Assembly: GCF_032062135.1 (NCBI RefSeq)
Contig: NC_092859.1
Coordinates: 40,978,295 to 41,042,294 of the forward strand
Source of the DNA: Pyxicephalus adspersus
Lineage: Eukaryota; Chordata; Amphibia; Anura; Pyxicephalidae
Direction of reading: 5' to 3'
Length of the DNA: 64,000 nt
The notes beneath the pieces were generated by a model. It worked only from the letters and a program-made list of their open reading frames with translations. It did not search any database and had not been told where the DNA came from. The translations under genes and the position numbers were made by a program. Below, one piece after another: positions 23,600 through 35,429 of this stretch. How positions within the stretch are numbered: the stretch's first letter is position 1; every line of letters begins with the position of its first letter.

Positions 23600-23905
23600 A
23601 ATTTAATTCTCTGACAATGATCTTTTGTGATAATTTCCACTGACATTAGAATGAAGGAGAGCTGTCACACAGCGCTGTTCAGTCCTATGGAGAGGGGAGA
23701 GGGGAGGATGTGTAGTAGACACCCTGCTGTGTCCTCCTCTATAGGAAATTACAGTGGTCATTCCCAGTTGGTTGTTTAGTGATCCACCATTGCAGATTGT
23801 TAAAATGACATTTGGGGGCTGCTGTAGATATGCTAGATTGCTGTCCAAGACAACCACAATCATTCTTCTTGGGCAATAGTTATCTAGTGTGTGTATGTAG
23901 CTTTA
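23600..23905. mobile_element. Decayed MITE of the 8.9-kb family
   Basis: It contains CAGTCCTATGGAGAGGGGAG (compare CATGCTCTATGGAGAGGGGA at 8.99 kb) and ends AGTGTGTGTATGTAGCTTTA, a CpG-decayed version of GTGTGTACGTAGCTTTA at 9.71 kb. The left end is unclear. Confidence 0.55.
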
Positions 23906-24138
23906 GGCATGCCATGCAAGGCTCCCATCTTGTGCCATGAGGGGCATTTTCAGAACTCAGAATAAATAACAATCTCAATGTAGGTAAATCCCTATATGTA
24001 TAAGTGATGCATGAAAACATTAAAACATTTAGACCAGCAAGAAAAATATTAGGAGTCCTGTACAAAACAATCCATTTCTCAATTCCTATTGTTTGAGTTA
24101 TAAAACGCAAATTGGAAAATGCCTGGAATTGTGTGAAC

Positions 24139-24510
24139 AAGCCTGGACACACGTGCAATAATTATCATTTGAAAACGAACAATCAACAATTATTCTCGAT
24201 TATTTTGAACGATCGTATCGTGCACAATTCTGTACATGCTGTAATGATACGATGGTTCAAACATAATCCACCAATAATGTTCACACTAAATACGTTCATT
24301 TGAACGATGCAGGAAGTGACATGTACAGGAGAAAAGGTATCACACAACAATCCATGATTACTGAACAACCGTACACACAATAGATTACAAACGATCAGAT
24401 CAGCCGGCATGGTCGTTCGTTTCCAGCAGGATTCCTCATTTGTTGGCGTCATTGTGCACTTTTTTAGTTAACAATTATCGAATGATCTGTCGTGGATCGT
24501 TCGTTTTTTG
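24139..24510. mobile_element. MITE of the ACACACGTGCAATAATT family
   Basis: The left end AAGCCTGGACACACGTGCAA is followed by AACGATCG, CATGTACAG, CACACAATA and CGTTCGTTTCCAGC words shared in order with the 39.75-kb copy. The right terminal repeat is lost near GATCGTTCGTTTTTTGC. It remains CpG-containing. Confidence 0.65.
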
Positions 24511-24815
24511 CTGTATTTGTATTGAACAGAAAACCTTGAACTGGGTTGTCCTGTACAATCAGCAAGCAGCAGTTCAGCTTTATTCAACCTCCAGGATGGA
24601 TTGAACATAGACAGTGTTTCCATAAAGGTAAACAGATAAATAAAGAAATCCTAAACTGTTCAGCATCTACTACACAAGTCCATCTCTACTAAAGGAAAGG
24701 ATCCACAAAATAGCAGCGTGTACTTGCAAAGTTGCCATGACTCAGTCTCTTTCTGAGGACAAACATAGTGTTTTGTAACCGAAGATTAAAAAAAGGTTGT
24801 ATGAGTAGCCAGCAC

Positions 24816-25230
24816 TAGGGATGAGCGAAAATTTCCTTGAACTTCCTTTCGATGGTTCCGCTAAATTTAGGTGAACCGATTTTGCAAAACCATCAGAAGA
24901 TTGGGGAAATTATAACAGGAAGATTCACAGGGGATTCACAGGATTCCCTGGGAATCCTCCTGTTTGCGATCCCCGGGGCACTAGAGGTTAATTACCTCTA
25001 GTGCCCCGGGGATCGCACATTCTTTTCAATGAATGCAGCCACAGCTGCAATCACTGAGAAGATGCCCAGCAAAGGAGAACCTCCTGACATTGTAATATAA
25101 GTATCTCCTACAAATGATACAAATGTTACAGATACAATGTATTATTTGTAAGAGATACTTATATTACAATGTCAGGAGGTTCTCCTGTGCTGGGCATCTT
25201 CTCAATGATTGCAGCTGTGGCTCAGATAGT
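24816..25230. mobile_element. Foldback/hAT-like element fragment with two large hairpins
   Basis: The left end TAGGGATGAGCGAAAATTTC matches the terminal repeat of the 31.49-kb element. Inside is a perfect 23-bp hairpin (24966-24988 with 24994-25016, loop TAATT). A second has 85-base arms (25037-25121 with 25138-25222) with only four mismatches and a 16-base loop. The right terminal repeat (CTCATCCCTA) was not found. Confidence 0.7.
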
Positions 25231-25234
25231 TCAG

Positions 25235-26365
25235 AGGAAAGCCAACACTGTTCATTCACCTTTTCACCACCAAAAAGATTAAGATTAAATACAACAAGCA
25301 CCCCAACTTGAGTCCATACCAGATGCCTGTATTCATTGGCGCTGCTGTGAATAGAAGGGACAACATTACGAGCCAATCAGCTGCATGCACATGTGTCGAA
25401 AGCAGAAGATATGTAAGGGATTTGAGGTGATTCAAGCTGGGCTACTGATACATAGATGAAGGTTTGGGCTGTTTTGTCTGGAAGACACTTTGACCACAAG
25501 GCTTGCTTTATAGAATTACATATTCCTTGGCATTAAAATGGTAGCATTTAATTAGACACAAGTGTTCTGCATTGAAATTTCCTGCTACAAATATCAATTC
25601 CTAAAAATTCCAGGTGGGCACAGTAAACTGGGGGATCTAAATAAATTGGAATTTGTTGATTAACAACACATGTTCAGTATCCTTTATTCTGCACCAATAT
25701 AGATGGTTTCCTTCAAACAAAGCATGTTAGAAGGAAGGCTTCCTACACAGGGAGATGTGGATGTGTGACAACCATCTGCTTAGTAAGATAAACATTGCTG
25801 ACAAACGTCTTCACATGTAGTCTCTCATGAATATTTATTGTAAGAAAACTCGGCATACTCAGCTCTAGCTTATTCTTCTTTTATAGATACATAAAGATTA
25901 AGACAATGATTTATTCCCAACATTTACAAAGGACAGACTTTTATAGAGTGCTTGATAAAGTACACATTATACAGAAGTGGCTCTTTCCAAAAAAGGGGTG
26001 TATGATCTAATCTTTGGCCTGAACCCTACAAGCAAAGGTGCTGATGGGTCATGAAGTACAGTATGGTTTCAGATTGTAGGAGGAGACCCATGAAAACACA
26101 AAGTGAAAATATATTCCGTTTAGTTGATAGCTTTAGTGGAAATTCAGCAAAGACCCCCAGTGCAGCGGGGTAAGAAAGCGAAGTAACAGTGCTGCTGTTT
26201 GGATCTTTCTGATCATCCAACATTTAGTTCTATTAGAACTGATAAATCTGGGGCGGCACAGATAGCTCAGTGAGTAGCAATTATTCCCCAAGCAAAATGG
26301 ACAACAGAGAATAATAAAAAATGATAAACTAGTTACAAAAACTGTTCTGTGCATAGGCTGCTAAA
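25235..26365. other. No gene seen; SINE head scrap at 26.25 kb
   Basis: GGGGCGGCACAGATAGCTCA then GTGAGTAGCA at 26250-26280 resembles the tRNA-like head of the 28.9-kb SINE (GGCAGCATGGTGGCTCAG-GGTTAGCA) and is probably a truncated copy. Nothing else is recognised. Confidence 0.35.
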
Positions 26366-26368
26366 GTG

Positions 26369-26369
<1 letters not shown>

Positions 26370-26421
<52 letters not shown>

Positions 26422-26452
26422 TATATATATAAGTATATATATGCCAAAACTT
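26370..26452 (+). repeat. (TA)n microsatellite, interrupted
   Basis: A perfect TA run from 26370 to about 26413, then TACACATATATATATATAAG and more TA units. Confidence 0.95.
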
Positions 26453-26454
26453 TC

Positions 26455-27760
26455 CTTTTTTTGTAAAGGGTATGCAAAGGTTAAATATAGATACAAAAAT
26501 TTTAAATATTTTAAGCCACATTTCCTTAGAGGAAATCATGACCTCTAGGGTTGTTTGTTAGGATTTTTTCCACATACATGCAGCACAACTAGGATGCTTT
26601 TCAGACCAAATCCCACGATGACCAGACAATTAAACATGTCCGTGCATTCCTCCAGGAATTAATGTTCCGGCCTGTGGTTTAACATTATATGGTGTAAAGT
26701 AATGAAGGTCACATGACTCATCATAGTGGCAGCATATTAGAAATTCCCTCATGTCCACATCTACAACCAATTAAATATTTTCATATGGTTGTCCTAAAAT
26801 ATGGCAATATATCTATATGAGAGGAAGCAATTTTGTAGCTTAATTGTAAACATTTCAGGATGTGTTTTATTTACATAGTCTGAGCAGTGACAAAGAATGT
26901 GACCCACCAAGTCTATCCTTCCATAGAAGGGGAAATGGTTAAGTTAAGTTAGGAAATTGAACATTTCTGAACTGTTCTGCTACAGGTAATACGCATGTGT
27001 AGTAAAACTGCCATAAATTGATAATGACCCAATAAAGATCTTTTTACATATGGGTGAACTGGCATGATTGTGCATTAAGTTGGCAAAAAGAGGAACCTAT
27101 GAACATATCAGTCCCAAACAAATCAGTAGTGGTTGGCTGGGAAAATTCATGCTGATCAAATATCCCTCCCGCAAGTAGACTTAACCAGAGAATATTAGCC
27201 CATTTATAGATATTCTAAAGAGACCCTGCCATAAGTTTATATGTGCATTGAACATATGTTATTCATTCATACATCAACAAATGTAAAGCGGTCACTTAAG
27301 TATTTCCCCTGTGCTCCCCTCCTAGCAGCTACATAAAAGGTATTATGGGGAGGTGAGGAAAAGCTGCCTGCACAGAGCGCAATAATAATACATGTAATGA
27401 CAGTCTTTATTGATCCTATATATTATGTGAGTTCATCTTAATTTCACAGACCTTTATTGCTAGCTTTTCTTATTTTTACATAAAAAGAGATGGGGACTTT
27501 CAGGCTTTCTACTGGCACCTCCAGTTTTCATGCCAAATTACTAAACCTTGAGAAATGTTTTCTGAATTTTTAGCTTCTTTCCTTTTCCCATCCCCCCCTT
27601 CTCTCCTGCTTTTAACCTCCTTTCTGATACATTTGGGTTTCCCATGGGCAGGTTAATGAGTGAAACTGCCCGCAAGAGAAAGTCCTGCGAGAGAGGAGGC
27701 CTTGAAGAAGTGGTGGCATTCTGATATGTGGCTGTGGTGTGGACCAGTCTCTGTTAAATA
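26455..27760. other. No gene seen
   Basis: AT-rich DNA, no recognised feature. Confidence 0.35.
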
Positions 27761-27763
27761 AAT

Positions 27764-28030
27764 GTGACTATACATTATGTTCTAAGTTTAAATTCTAGCC
27801 CCCTTACACCACCTTGCAATGATACACCATTGTATCCTAAACATACACCCACTGTATTCCCATTATATCTCCCCTTTCACCACCTGCATTACCCTCTCCC
27901 ACCTCCTTTATTCTCAATACATACACTAAATCAACTTTGCACCCTTTGTATCTCCCCATACACCACCTGACCTCCCCTGTATCCTCCCATATGCCCCCTG
28001 TATCCCTTCATACAGCCAATGTACCCCTCA
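27764..28030 (+). repeat. Degenerate C-rich tandem repeat
   Basis: Diverged units with CCCCTGTATCC, CCATACACCACCTG and CCCATATGCC-like words, around 25-30 bp each. They leave one strand almost free of G and open in one frame. Confidence 0.5.
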
Positions 28031-28570
28031 ATTACAGGCAAAGTCACAAAAGAGACCCAGGTTAGGACAATACATATGACAATGTGGGTGGGTGCCTATA
28101 TTAGTCAGCTCTATGTGTAAACTGATGTAAATCTTTCAATCTCCAAAAAGTAAGTGAAGAGATATCTTTCCTTTGCTGTTTTAGGGCAGATAGGGGTTTT
28201 CCCTCTTCGCTATTCTAAACAAAAAAAAAAAAAACCTTAACCCTTGTAGCTGGTCCTCCTCTGCTCTGCAAGAGTTTATTGCTCAGTTTGCCTAGGGGGT
28301 GATGAATATACTTGGAGAAGAATATAAACTTATCTTATTCCCACAGATTCCTTCTATTCCTACAACCAGTCCCCCAAAGTGTCTTCCCTTCTCTGCCCGA
28401 CCAATCCCAGCTATCTAATGTCACCCTTTGCAATGCAGAACCAGCAGTCCTGGATTGTATATAAGAAGGTCGAAGACCAGTCCATAACCCAGAAGCATTA
28501 GGCAATGGCATGGGATGACAGCTGCTCAAGGAATAAGGTAAGTATATGGTCTTATTCATCATCACCTACT
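28031..28570. other. No gene seen
   Basis: Includes an A14 run near 28220-28233 and the donor-like GGAATAAGGTAAGTATATGG near 28529-28548, the latter probably repeat-derived. No frame is supported. Confidence 0.3.
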
Positions 28571-28573
28571 AAT

Positions 28574-28918
28574 AATTTTACTACTACATAGTATTTATAT
28601 AGCGCAGACATATTATGCAGTGATGTACAAAGTCCATAGTCATGCCACTGGCTGTTCCTCATATCGGCTCACAATCTAATGTCCCTCCCATGGTAATATG
28701 TCCTTAACACAGTCTAAAGTTAATTTTGGGGGGAAGCCAATTAACCTAACTGCATGATTTGGAATAAGGGAGGAAACTGGAGTACCCAGAGGAACACCAT
28801 GCAAACACGGGGAGAACATGCAAACTCCATGCAGATAGTGTCCTGGCTGAGATTCATACCTGGGACCTAGCACTGCAAAGAGCAGTTTGCTAACCTCTGA
28901 GCCACCATGCTGCCCATT
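28574..28918 (-). mobile_element. tRNA-derived SINE with LINE-type 3' tail, near full length
   Basis: Minus strand, 5' to 3': head GGGCAGCATGG (28915-28905); A-box-like TGGCTCAGAGGTTAGC (28904-28889); degenerate B-box GGTATGAATCT (28860-28850); CACTATCTGCATGGAGTTTG; a CCCCGTGTTTGCATGG body; GCTATATAAATACTATGTAG; and a TA-rich tail at 28574. The tail matches LINE 3' ends elsewhere in the window. Its internal promoter boxes suggest pol III transcription. The copy is moderately diverged. Confidence 0.8.
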
Positions 28919-28919
28919 A

Positions 28920-29940
28920 CCTAGGCAAAAAGAGCACCAAGATCTAGTGATGAAAACACAGACTTGTGGCCTTGGACATGGAGATAATCTATGAAACAGG
29001 ATCCTTCCACACTGATTTACAACTGCTAATACACAGACTCATTAGATTCTTGTTTTACATGCAGAACAAATCAATGACGAATCCATTTGTTAGATCTGTC
29101 TGCCAAGCCGTAATGAGATGAATCAGTTTTTCCGAGCAAACAAACTAAAGGAATAGCTTGAGTCACTGATCTCTTGGGGTAACTCTATGTTCAATCCACA
29201 AGAACTCTGTATTAAGCTTGTCAGCAGCTACAATTCCCCGCATTTGTTTCCAGCAATGCATCAGCAGTGAGTGCATGCCATGCATAACTTTCTTTTCCAT
29301 CCTCTTTATCATCTTGTTTGTATAATAAACTGATTTGTTAAACTGCATACAATTGTATGATTGTCATTGCTCAAGTTAGAATGTTTGTGATTGTCCTAGG
29401 CAAAAATCTAACGTCTGTCCAGCTGTCCCATGTTGTCGCCTAGTAGCAACGTTTAGCAATCATTCATGTTGGATCACTTAACAACCGATAGGAAGGACCA
29501 CTGCTGTTTCTGAATGAGAAGGATGCAGTGGGAGACCCAGAGCCAACATAAGGTGGGACTAGGGGTTTTCTGTACCAGGCCCCAATCAAAAGAGCTCAAC
29601 TTCCCTTCTGCATAGAATAACCATTGCCGTCTCTACATTGCTTGTTCTTTCCTACTGATCACTTTCCAGGAAAAAACCCAGTGTCTGTAGATTAAATTGA
29701 TGCAATCCTAATTCTTAATTATTTTAATTAGAATAAAATGTTTTTGCCATGAAAAACATTTTTTGATGTTTTACATGCAGTGCCATGGAGCTTTGATCTA
29801 CAGTGCCATCTAGTGGCCAAATTAGGAACTGCATGTCTTGCTCATCCGTTCTTTCAGTTGCATAAAAATCAATCAAAAATATGAATCATTTGATTTAAAG
29901 AATTCTGCAATATACTGGTCTAAGTGGATTCCAGGGGACA
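28920..29940. other. No gene seen; decayed MITE-like DNA at 29.35-29.5 kb
   Basis: 29350-29520 has GATTGTCATTGCTCAAGTTAG and GATTGTCCTAGGCAAAAATC-like words, resembling CpG-decayed MITE sequence, but no ends can be fixed. Confidence 0.3.
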
Positions 29941-29948
29941 AATTAGAT

Positions 29949-30728
29949 CAGGGGTGTCAAACTCAAATACACAGAGGGTCGAAATTAAAAACTTAGACCA
30001 AGTTGCAGGGCAAACTTTAAATTTATTGGAAAAAATTGAGGAAGTTTGGATCTAAAACATTTTTATATGGAAACAAAGAGATTTTGCTCAACAATAAATC
30101 TGGAACAAGCCTATAATAGAGAAAGAGGCCTAAGAATTTTAAAGTTACATTTCAGTGGTAACGTTTTTGCACAAGCTAAGAATATTAATAACAATTTTAT
30201 TCTATGCAAAACTGCATATTACTGCATGTTCTTCTCGTGTGTTCTTGTTTCTTCTTATAGAGATAATTGTTTTACTTTGCCAGAGAATGCAATGTCAAAC
30301 CAAATGAATTGCTGCATTCACGTTGCATTTTCTGGCACAGTAAAACAATTATTATAGTAATAGCTCTATGATAATTCCTGATAATAATAATCCTGATAAT
30401 TCCTGATTATTGAGCTTACCTGTCAGTATAAATTCCGTGGGGTCTACGCATAGGCTGCTGTTCAATAGACACGAGTGATGCCGCTACTACAATTCCCGGC
30501 ATCACTTGCGTCTATAAAATGTGGGGCCACACATAGGCAGAGAGGCCACTGGTCTAGAGACACGAGTGATGCAGGGAATTCTTTACAACAGCAGCCTAAT
30601 ATGAATTGCAGCTGGCCCGCCATTACTACGGATTGCAGTAGAGGCGAGCCAGCTGCAATTCATATTAAAAATTCTTTTGGGGACCAAAAAAAAAGGCTGT
30701 GCCCGTGGGCCAGAGTTTGACACCCCTG
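29949..30728. mobile_element. Non-autonomous hAT element with perfect 8-bp target duplication
   Basis: A 780-bp element begins CAGGGGTGTCAAACTC and ends GAGTTTGACACCCCTG, a perfect 16-bp terminal inverted repeat. It is flanked by the perfect 8-bp duplication AATTAGAT (29941-29948 and 30729-30736). The 8-bp duplication and CAGGG end are the hAT signature. Inside, 30598-30616 and 30648-30666 form a perfect 19-bp stem. A 103-codon frame at 30046-30357 shows no transposase similarity that I can see. Transposition would need an enzyme supplied elsewhere. Confidence 0.9.
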
Positions 30729-30739
30729 AATTAGATGGT

Positions 30740-31480
30740 CAGGTTCTGATACATTCCTCCACAGGCCTTATTTGGCTTTATAACATGTTTTTAAATAATT
30801 CATTGACAAATTATAAATAATTGCGGGTTATGTTAGCTCTTAACCCCATCACTACCATTTCATATAAGCTTAAACATGTTAAAATAATTTCTAGGTTGTT
30901 ACCAATCTTTTTAAATATGCAGGTTTTATAAGAGTAGCTGGTGATCTTGCCATGTTCAGACATTTCCTAGTATGGGGTGGCAGCTGTCTTTCATCTGTTC
31001 TTCTGCTTTCTCATCTGGTGGGAGACTACAACTACAAGCACCCAACATACATTACAAAGGTATGATTCAGTATTGTCACTTTTAGAAAGGCAATCTATAG
31101 TAATAATGTGCAGCTGTTGCTGGAGTGAACACACCCAGACAGGAATTGGCTGCAAGAGACTAGAGAAGATCGGCAGATCCATCAGCACTTACAGCACTGA
31201 GCAGATACTGCACTACAAATAGATAACCTGTCATGTCATATACACTTTTCTAGGCTGCCATTTCCTTATTTTTATACCAAAATAAGTTCATAAGAAAGCT
31301 GACAGATTTTTTTATTTTATTTACATTTTTTTCCTAATGAAAAAAATAAGATGCCCATCATCAAAATGTATAATTTTCAATGCAAGCTGTGTAAGTATTT
31401 AAATTTGACCTGGTTTCAGCCTTTTGTGGTTTTTGTACAGTGGGGTGTGGGAGGAAGAAGTAGCAACACCAGGAGCCCAA
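30740..31480. other. No gene seen
   Basis: AT-rich DNA. GGGAGACTACAACTACAAGC near 31020 resembles a common frog repeat word followed by a donor-like CAAAGGTATG. Not supported as an exon. Confidence 0.3.
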
Positions 31481-31491
31481 GAGTTCATGTA

Positions 31492-32195
31492 TAGGGATGA
31501 GCGAGCAAAATTTTAAAATTAGATCTCGTGGTGAATCGGGCCATTCTCGCTTACCAAACATGTAAGCGAGAACGACCTGTGTAAATTCGTCCGCTGAGAT
31601 TGAATTTTTTGGACCTGCAAGAGCAATCAGGGGAGCAGAGCTGACAGCTCCACTGCCCTGATTGCTCTTGCAGCCCTGTAGTATGTGTTCTTTGAAGGAG
31701 ATTCTCTATCAAAGAACACAGAAGTCTCGCAGCCGTGTGAATCATCTTGTAAAGATTCCTATGGCTGCATTCATTGATGAGCACAGCCGCGGGATTTACA
31801 ATAACAGGAGGAGTACCAAGGCTGCATTCATGAATGTAGCCATGAGAATCCTCCTGTGCGCGATCCCCGGGCACTAGAGGTTAAAAGAGGGCAAGCCCGG
31901 GGATTGCGCACAGGAGGATTCCCACAGCTGCATTCATGAATGCAGCCGCGGAACTCCTCCTGCCTTTCCGGGCACTAGAGGTTAAATAAGGGCTCGCCCA
32001 CATTTAACTTCTAGGGCCCGGGGATCGCGCACAGGAGGATTCCCATGGCTGCATTGCAACCGCAGTACTCCTCCTGTAATGATTTCCTCGATCTTCCAAT
32101 GGGTTCCCGAAATCAGTTTGCCTAACTTTCGTGGACCCATCGTAAGTTCCAGGAAATTTCCATGAGAAAGTCAGAGGCATTCTCCCTCATCCCTA
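31492..32195. mobile_element. Foldback hAT-like element (TAGGGATGAG ends)
   Basis: A 704-bp element begins TAGGGATGAGCGAG and ends CTCCCTCATCCCTA. Near-matching 8-bp flanks TTCATGTA (31484-31491) and TTTATGTA (32196-32203) fit a hAT target duplication with one change. It holds several hairpins, including a perfect 17-bp stem (31616-31632 with 31656-31672), and repeated CCGGG-CACTAGAGGTTAA and CTCCTGTGCGCGATCCCCGG modules that recur inside it and at 24.97 and 53.0 kb. Confidence 0.8.
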
Positions 32196-32327
32196 TTTAT
32201 GTACTTATTGTACTTACTAGAAGCATGTTGGTAGAAAGAGAAAACAGAGTGACACTCAGATGTGTTCATTATTGTACAGTGCTGTTTACCATTTGAATGC
32301 CCTGTCACAGGCTAGGGGATTATATAT

Positions 32328-33045
32328 ACCGTGTTTCCCCGAAAATAAGACAGTGTCTTATATTTATTTTGCCTCTGAAAATCTCATTAGGGCTTATTTT
32401 CAGGGGATGTCTTATTTTTCTCACAAAAAAATCTATATTTATTCATGTACAAAAATCTGTAGTTACCAAAACCTGCAACCAATATTACTATAGAAAGATA
32501 CCTCTTTGTTACCTGTGACCTGTCAAAATCACAGATTTCTTCTGTTATATACAAGAAGTCATGAATAAGAATTGACATAAATGAGTAATGAAAAAAACAC
32601 AGCTTCATAAGCAAACAAGTGAAACATAACAAGAAAATGTGCTGACAATTAACATGTGACTCATAGAGTTACATGTTAAATCTGAGTAAAAGTAAAAAAA
32701 AAAAAAAAAAATCAATTAATAAATATGCATTGCTGCTAATGAATAAAATACCAGCAAGGACCTTTTGAAAAGAGAATCAACCAACCTCTTAGTGCTAGTG
32801 TCACACCAGAGTACTGTAGGTTAATTAACCCTGCGATTTCTTCACCCCTTGCTCCAGTGCTTTTGAAATCTCCTGCTCTCTCTCTGCTCCCTCCTTCCTC
32901 TTGGTATCCCTCCGTGTACCACGTGACCACACCCTCCGAAGAAGCCAATAGGGCTTACTTTCAGGGGAGGGCTTATATTTCACCCTTGCATGAGTAGCCT
33001 GCTAGGGCTTACTTTCGGGGTAGGTCTTATTTTCGGGGAAACACG

Positions 33046-33047
<2 letters not shown>
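32328..33047. mobile_element. MITE with CCGTGTTTCCCCGAAAA terminal repeats
   Basis: About 720 bp. The left end ACCGTGTTTCCCCGAAAATA and right end TATTTTCGGGGAAACACGGT are perfect complements over about 24 bases. Subterminal copies of GGGCTTATTTTCAGGGGATG and GGGCTTACTTTCGGGG occur at both sides. It is inserted into a TA-rich site, consistent with a TA target. The family name is not certain; a cut-and-paste DNA transposon derivative is clear from structure. No transposase frame is present. Confidence 0.85.

Positions 33048-33091
<44 letters not shown>
33048..33091 (+). repeat. (TA)n microsatellite at the MITE edge
   Basis: About 21 TA units immediately right of the element; TATATATA also lies at its left edge. 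Confidence 0.95.
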
Positions 33092-33093
<2 letters not shown>

Positions 33094-33094
33094 C

Positions 33095-35425
33095 ATGTAA
33101 TAGTACTACAATTTGTGATTGCTTTACACAAAACACACAATGATTACCTTTGTACACTTCTACAAGTTCATGGTACCCATTTTCTAACACACAGAAGTGT
33201 TCAAACCTGGAAAGGGAAAAAAGTTTTCCTATTAGTATTCTGATGTACCACCATTGGAAAAGCCTCCATACATCACTGCACAAATATAGAATATTACAAC
33301 AAAACCAGCCAATAAGATTTGGTATGGAGTCCATAGGAGGTCTGTTACCTAATTATTACTAATAAGCCTGATAGTTGTACTGCACATCAGTATATGACAG
33401 CATGATTGCTCATCAGCTTGTTATATGAATTATTGAAGTATCCTGAACTTGTGTCTTATTTGTTGTGTCGATTCCTCTCTATAAAGATCATCCATTTGGA
33501 CAGAATAGAGATGTTACCCCACTGACTGTGGTGTTACATTTGGATTGAGTACCTGTTTGTTCCCATACAAACCTGTTTGTTTTTTTCTACCTAGAAGGTT
33601 GGGGTTTCAGAACGTGACTACACATCCAACCATCCTCTAATATCCATTGACAGCTTTACAGTCTTGGAAGAGGAAGTCCAGATCAGGAACAGCAGCTGTG
33701 TATGATCTCTCTGCAATGTACAATGTTAATGTAGGTTTGGCATTTGTATTGTTTTGAATCTTAAAAAAGCCTGCAAATACCACTGCGGCTCATGAGAACA
33801 TATTTTGCACATTGGCCAAAGAATGTGAAAGAGAAGAAACTTTTTTTGGCATTGTACTTTTGGAATAGTTTTTTAAAATGATCTTTTATTGTTATCTGTT
33901 GGACAATAGCAACAATATTCCAGTAACAGCATAGCCTTAATAGTTGTGCAGGCCTGCTGTCACAAAAAAGTGCTTTTCAAAACCAGAAAAGTCTACACTG
34001 GTGAATGGTACTGCACCAGCAAACTTCTCCATTGTAATCACAAACTTTTCAACTGAACTCATGGACTGCCACTACAACAGCACAATTTTCCACTGTATTG
34101 ACACAAATCTCTGCTTTTTGTATGCTTTGTTTGTTCCCCAGGCTGCTCTGTACAATGTATTATCTATCCATACCACCAAAATTGCTTTTTTGGAATACAA
34201 TTAGTCATCCTATTTATTGAGTGAGTGTGCTTGTATATAGTTACCATCACACAAGCAATTGTACTTTTCCAAAAACACCAGCTATTTAAAAAATCTGTGC
34301 ATGCTTGACTTGTAAATCACTAATATTTAGGCAAATCAGTCTCCAGCGTACCCCTCTCTCATCATGTTGTTAAGATATACATGTATATATATACAGAATG
34401 ACCTTTATCTGCAGTACAGGTACTACTACTTCTACAGGTGCCATTGCTATATTCTTGGGGACCACTGATCTACCTGCACATATACAGCTTGCACATGCTT
34501 GTTCCCGACCTGTATCTTGCTGTGAATATTGCTGTTGCAACCATTTCTGTAGTCCCTGAATGTCACCTGAATGCTAGGTAGCCAACAGAGAATAAATATC
34601 TGAAAATTGTCATGTGACCACCACGTGAGTGAGAAATTATCATCATCCCAAAGATCATCTTCATGCTGATATGAACAGAAATGTTGCAACATTCAAAGTA
34701 AACAGGGATTAAGGTTCCCCTTCCTCCCCTACCTGCAAACACACACAGGTGTGTCAGGTGACTGGCTGCATAGGAACCAAGCACTGAATTGTGTAGGAAG
34801 GGGAGAGAGTCGCATCTTTCTCCATTCACTTAAAAATAACATATAAAGCTGAACTGAGTGTCAGTGAAGTTAAGGTAAAGAAAGTGTAAGTAGGTGAGAG
34901 GGGCATCAAAATCAACCAGTAGGGTTTCTGAGAATTGAAAGTTATTGGAAATGTTAGGACTACTTTTACTGACCTCCTTCTAAGATAGTAGTTGTCTGGC
35001 CATCTGAAGTCACAAAAATTCCAATCAAAGAGTCAGAGTTAAGTCAGAGCCCCTATCTGCATATCTGTTATTAGTGATTCAGAAAGTTAGTGAATCAGCA
35101 AGACATCCAAACAATTTAAATGTTTAAAAATACAGCCACATTGGTTACTATATTTTCTAACAGGTTTCCTGGCCTGGGAACACAGGCCAGGGGTCTCTAG
35201 GGCCAGGTGGCCCCCCATGTCTGAGCTACTTGTCTCTATCATACTCAGAAACCCTGAGCCTCTCTTTATTATTCCATTGGATTTCAATGTCAGAATCTCT
35301 GTGCTGAGAGTTTTCAAAGTAAACCGTCTGGTGCAGGGAGCAATGTCCTACTCTACAGCAACATCCCTACAACACTAACCTACCCTGCAACACCAGTAAT
35401 TATCCACCCTGCATCCCCAACATTT
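33095..35425. other. No gene seen
   Basis: No supported exon or recognised repeat. Short frames near 33.95-34.2 kb and 34.5-34.8 kb lack splice context or family resemblance. Confidence 0.35.
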
Positions 35426-35429
35426 CCCT

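Noticed and set aside
28850..28915. A tRNA gene
   Set aside because: A- and B-box-like words are present, but the sequence continues into a SINE body and LINE-type tail, and no cloverleaf is kept.
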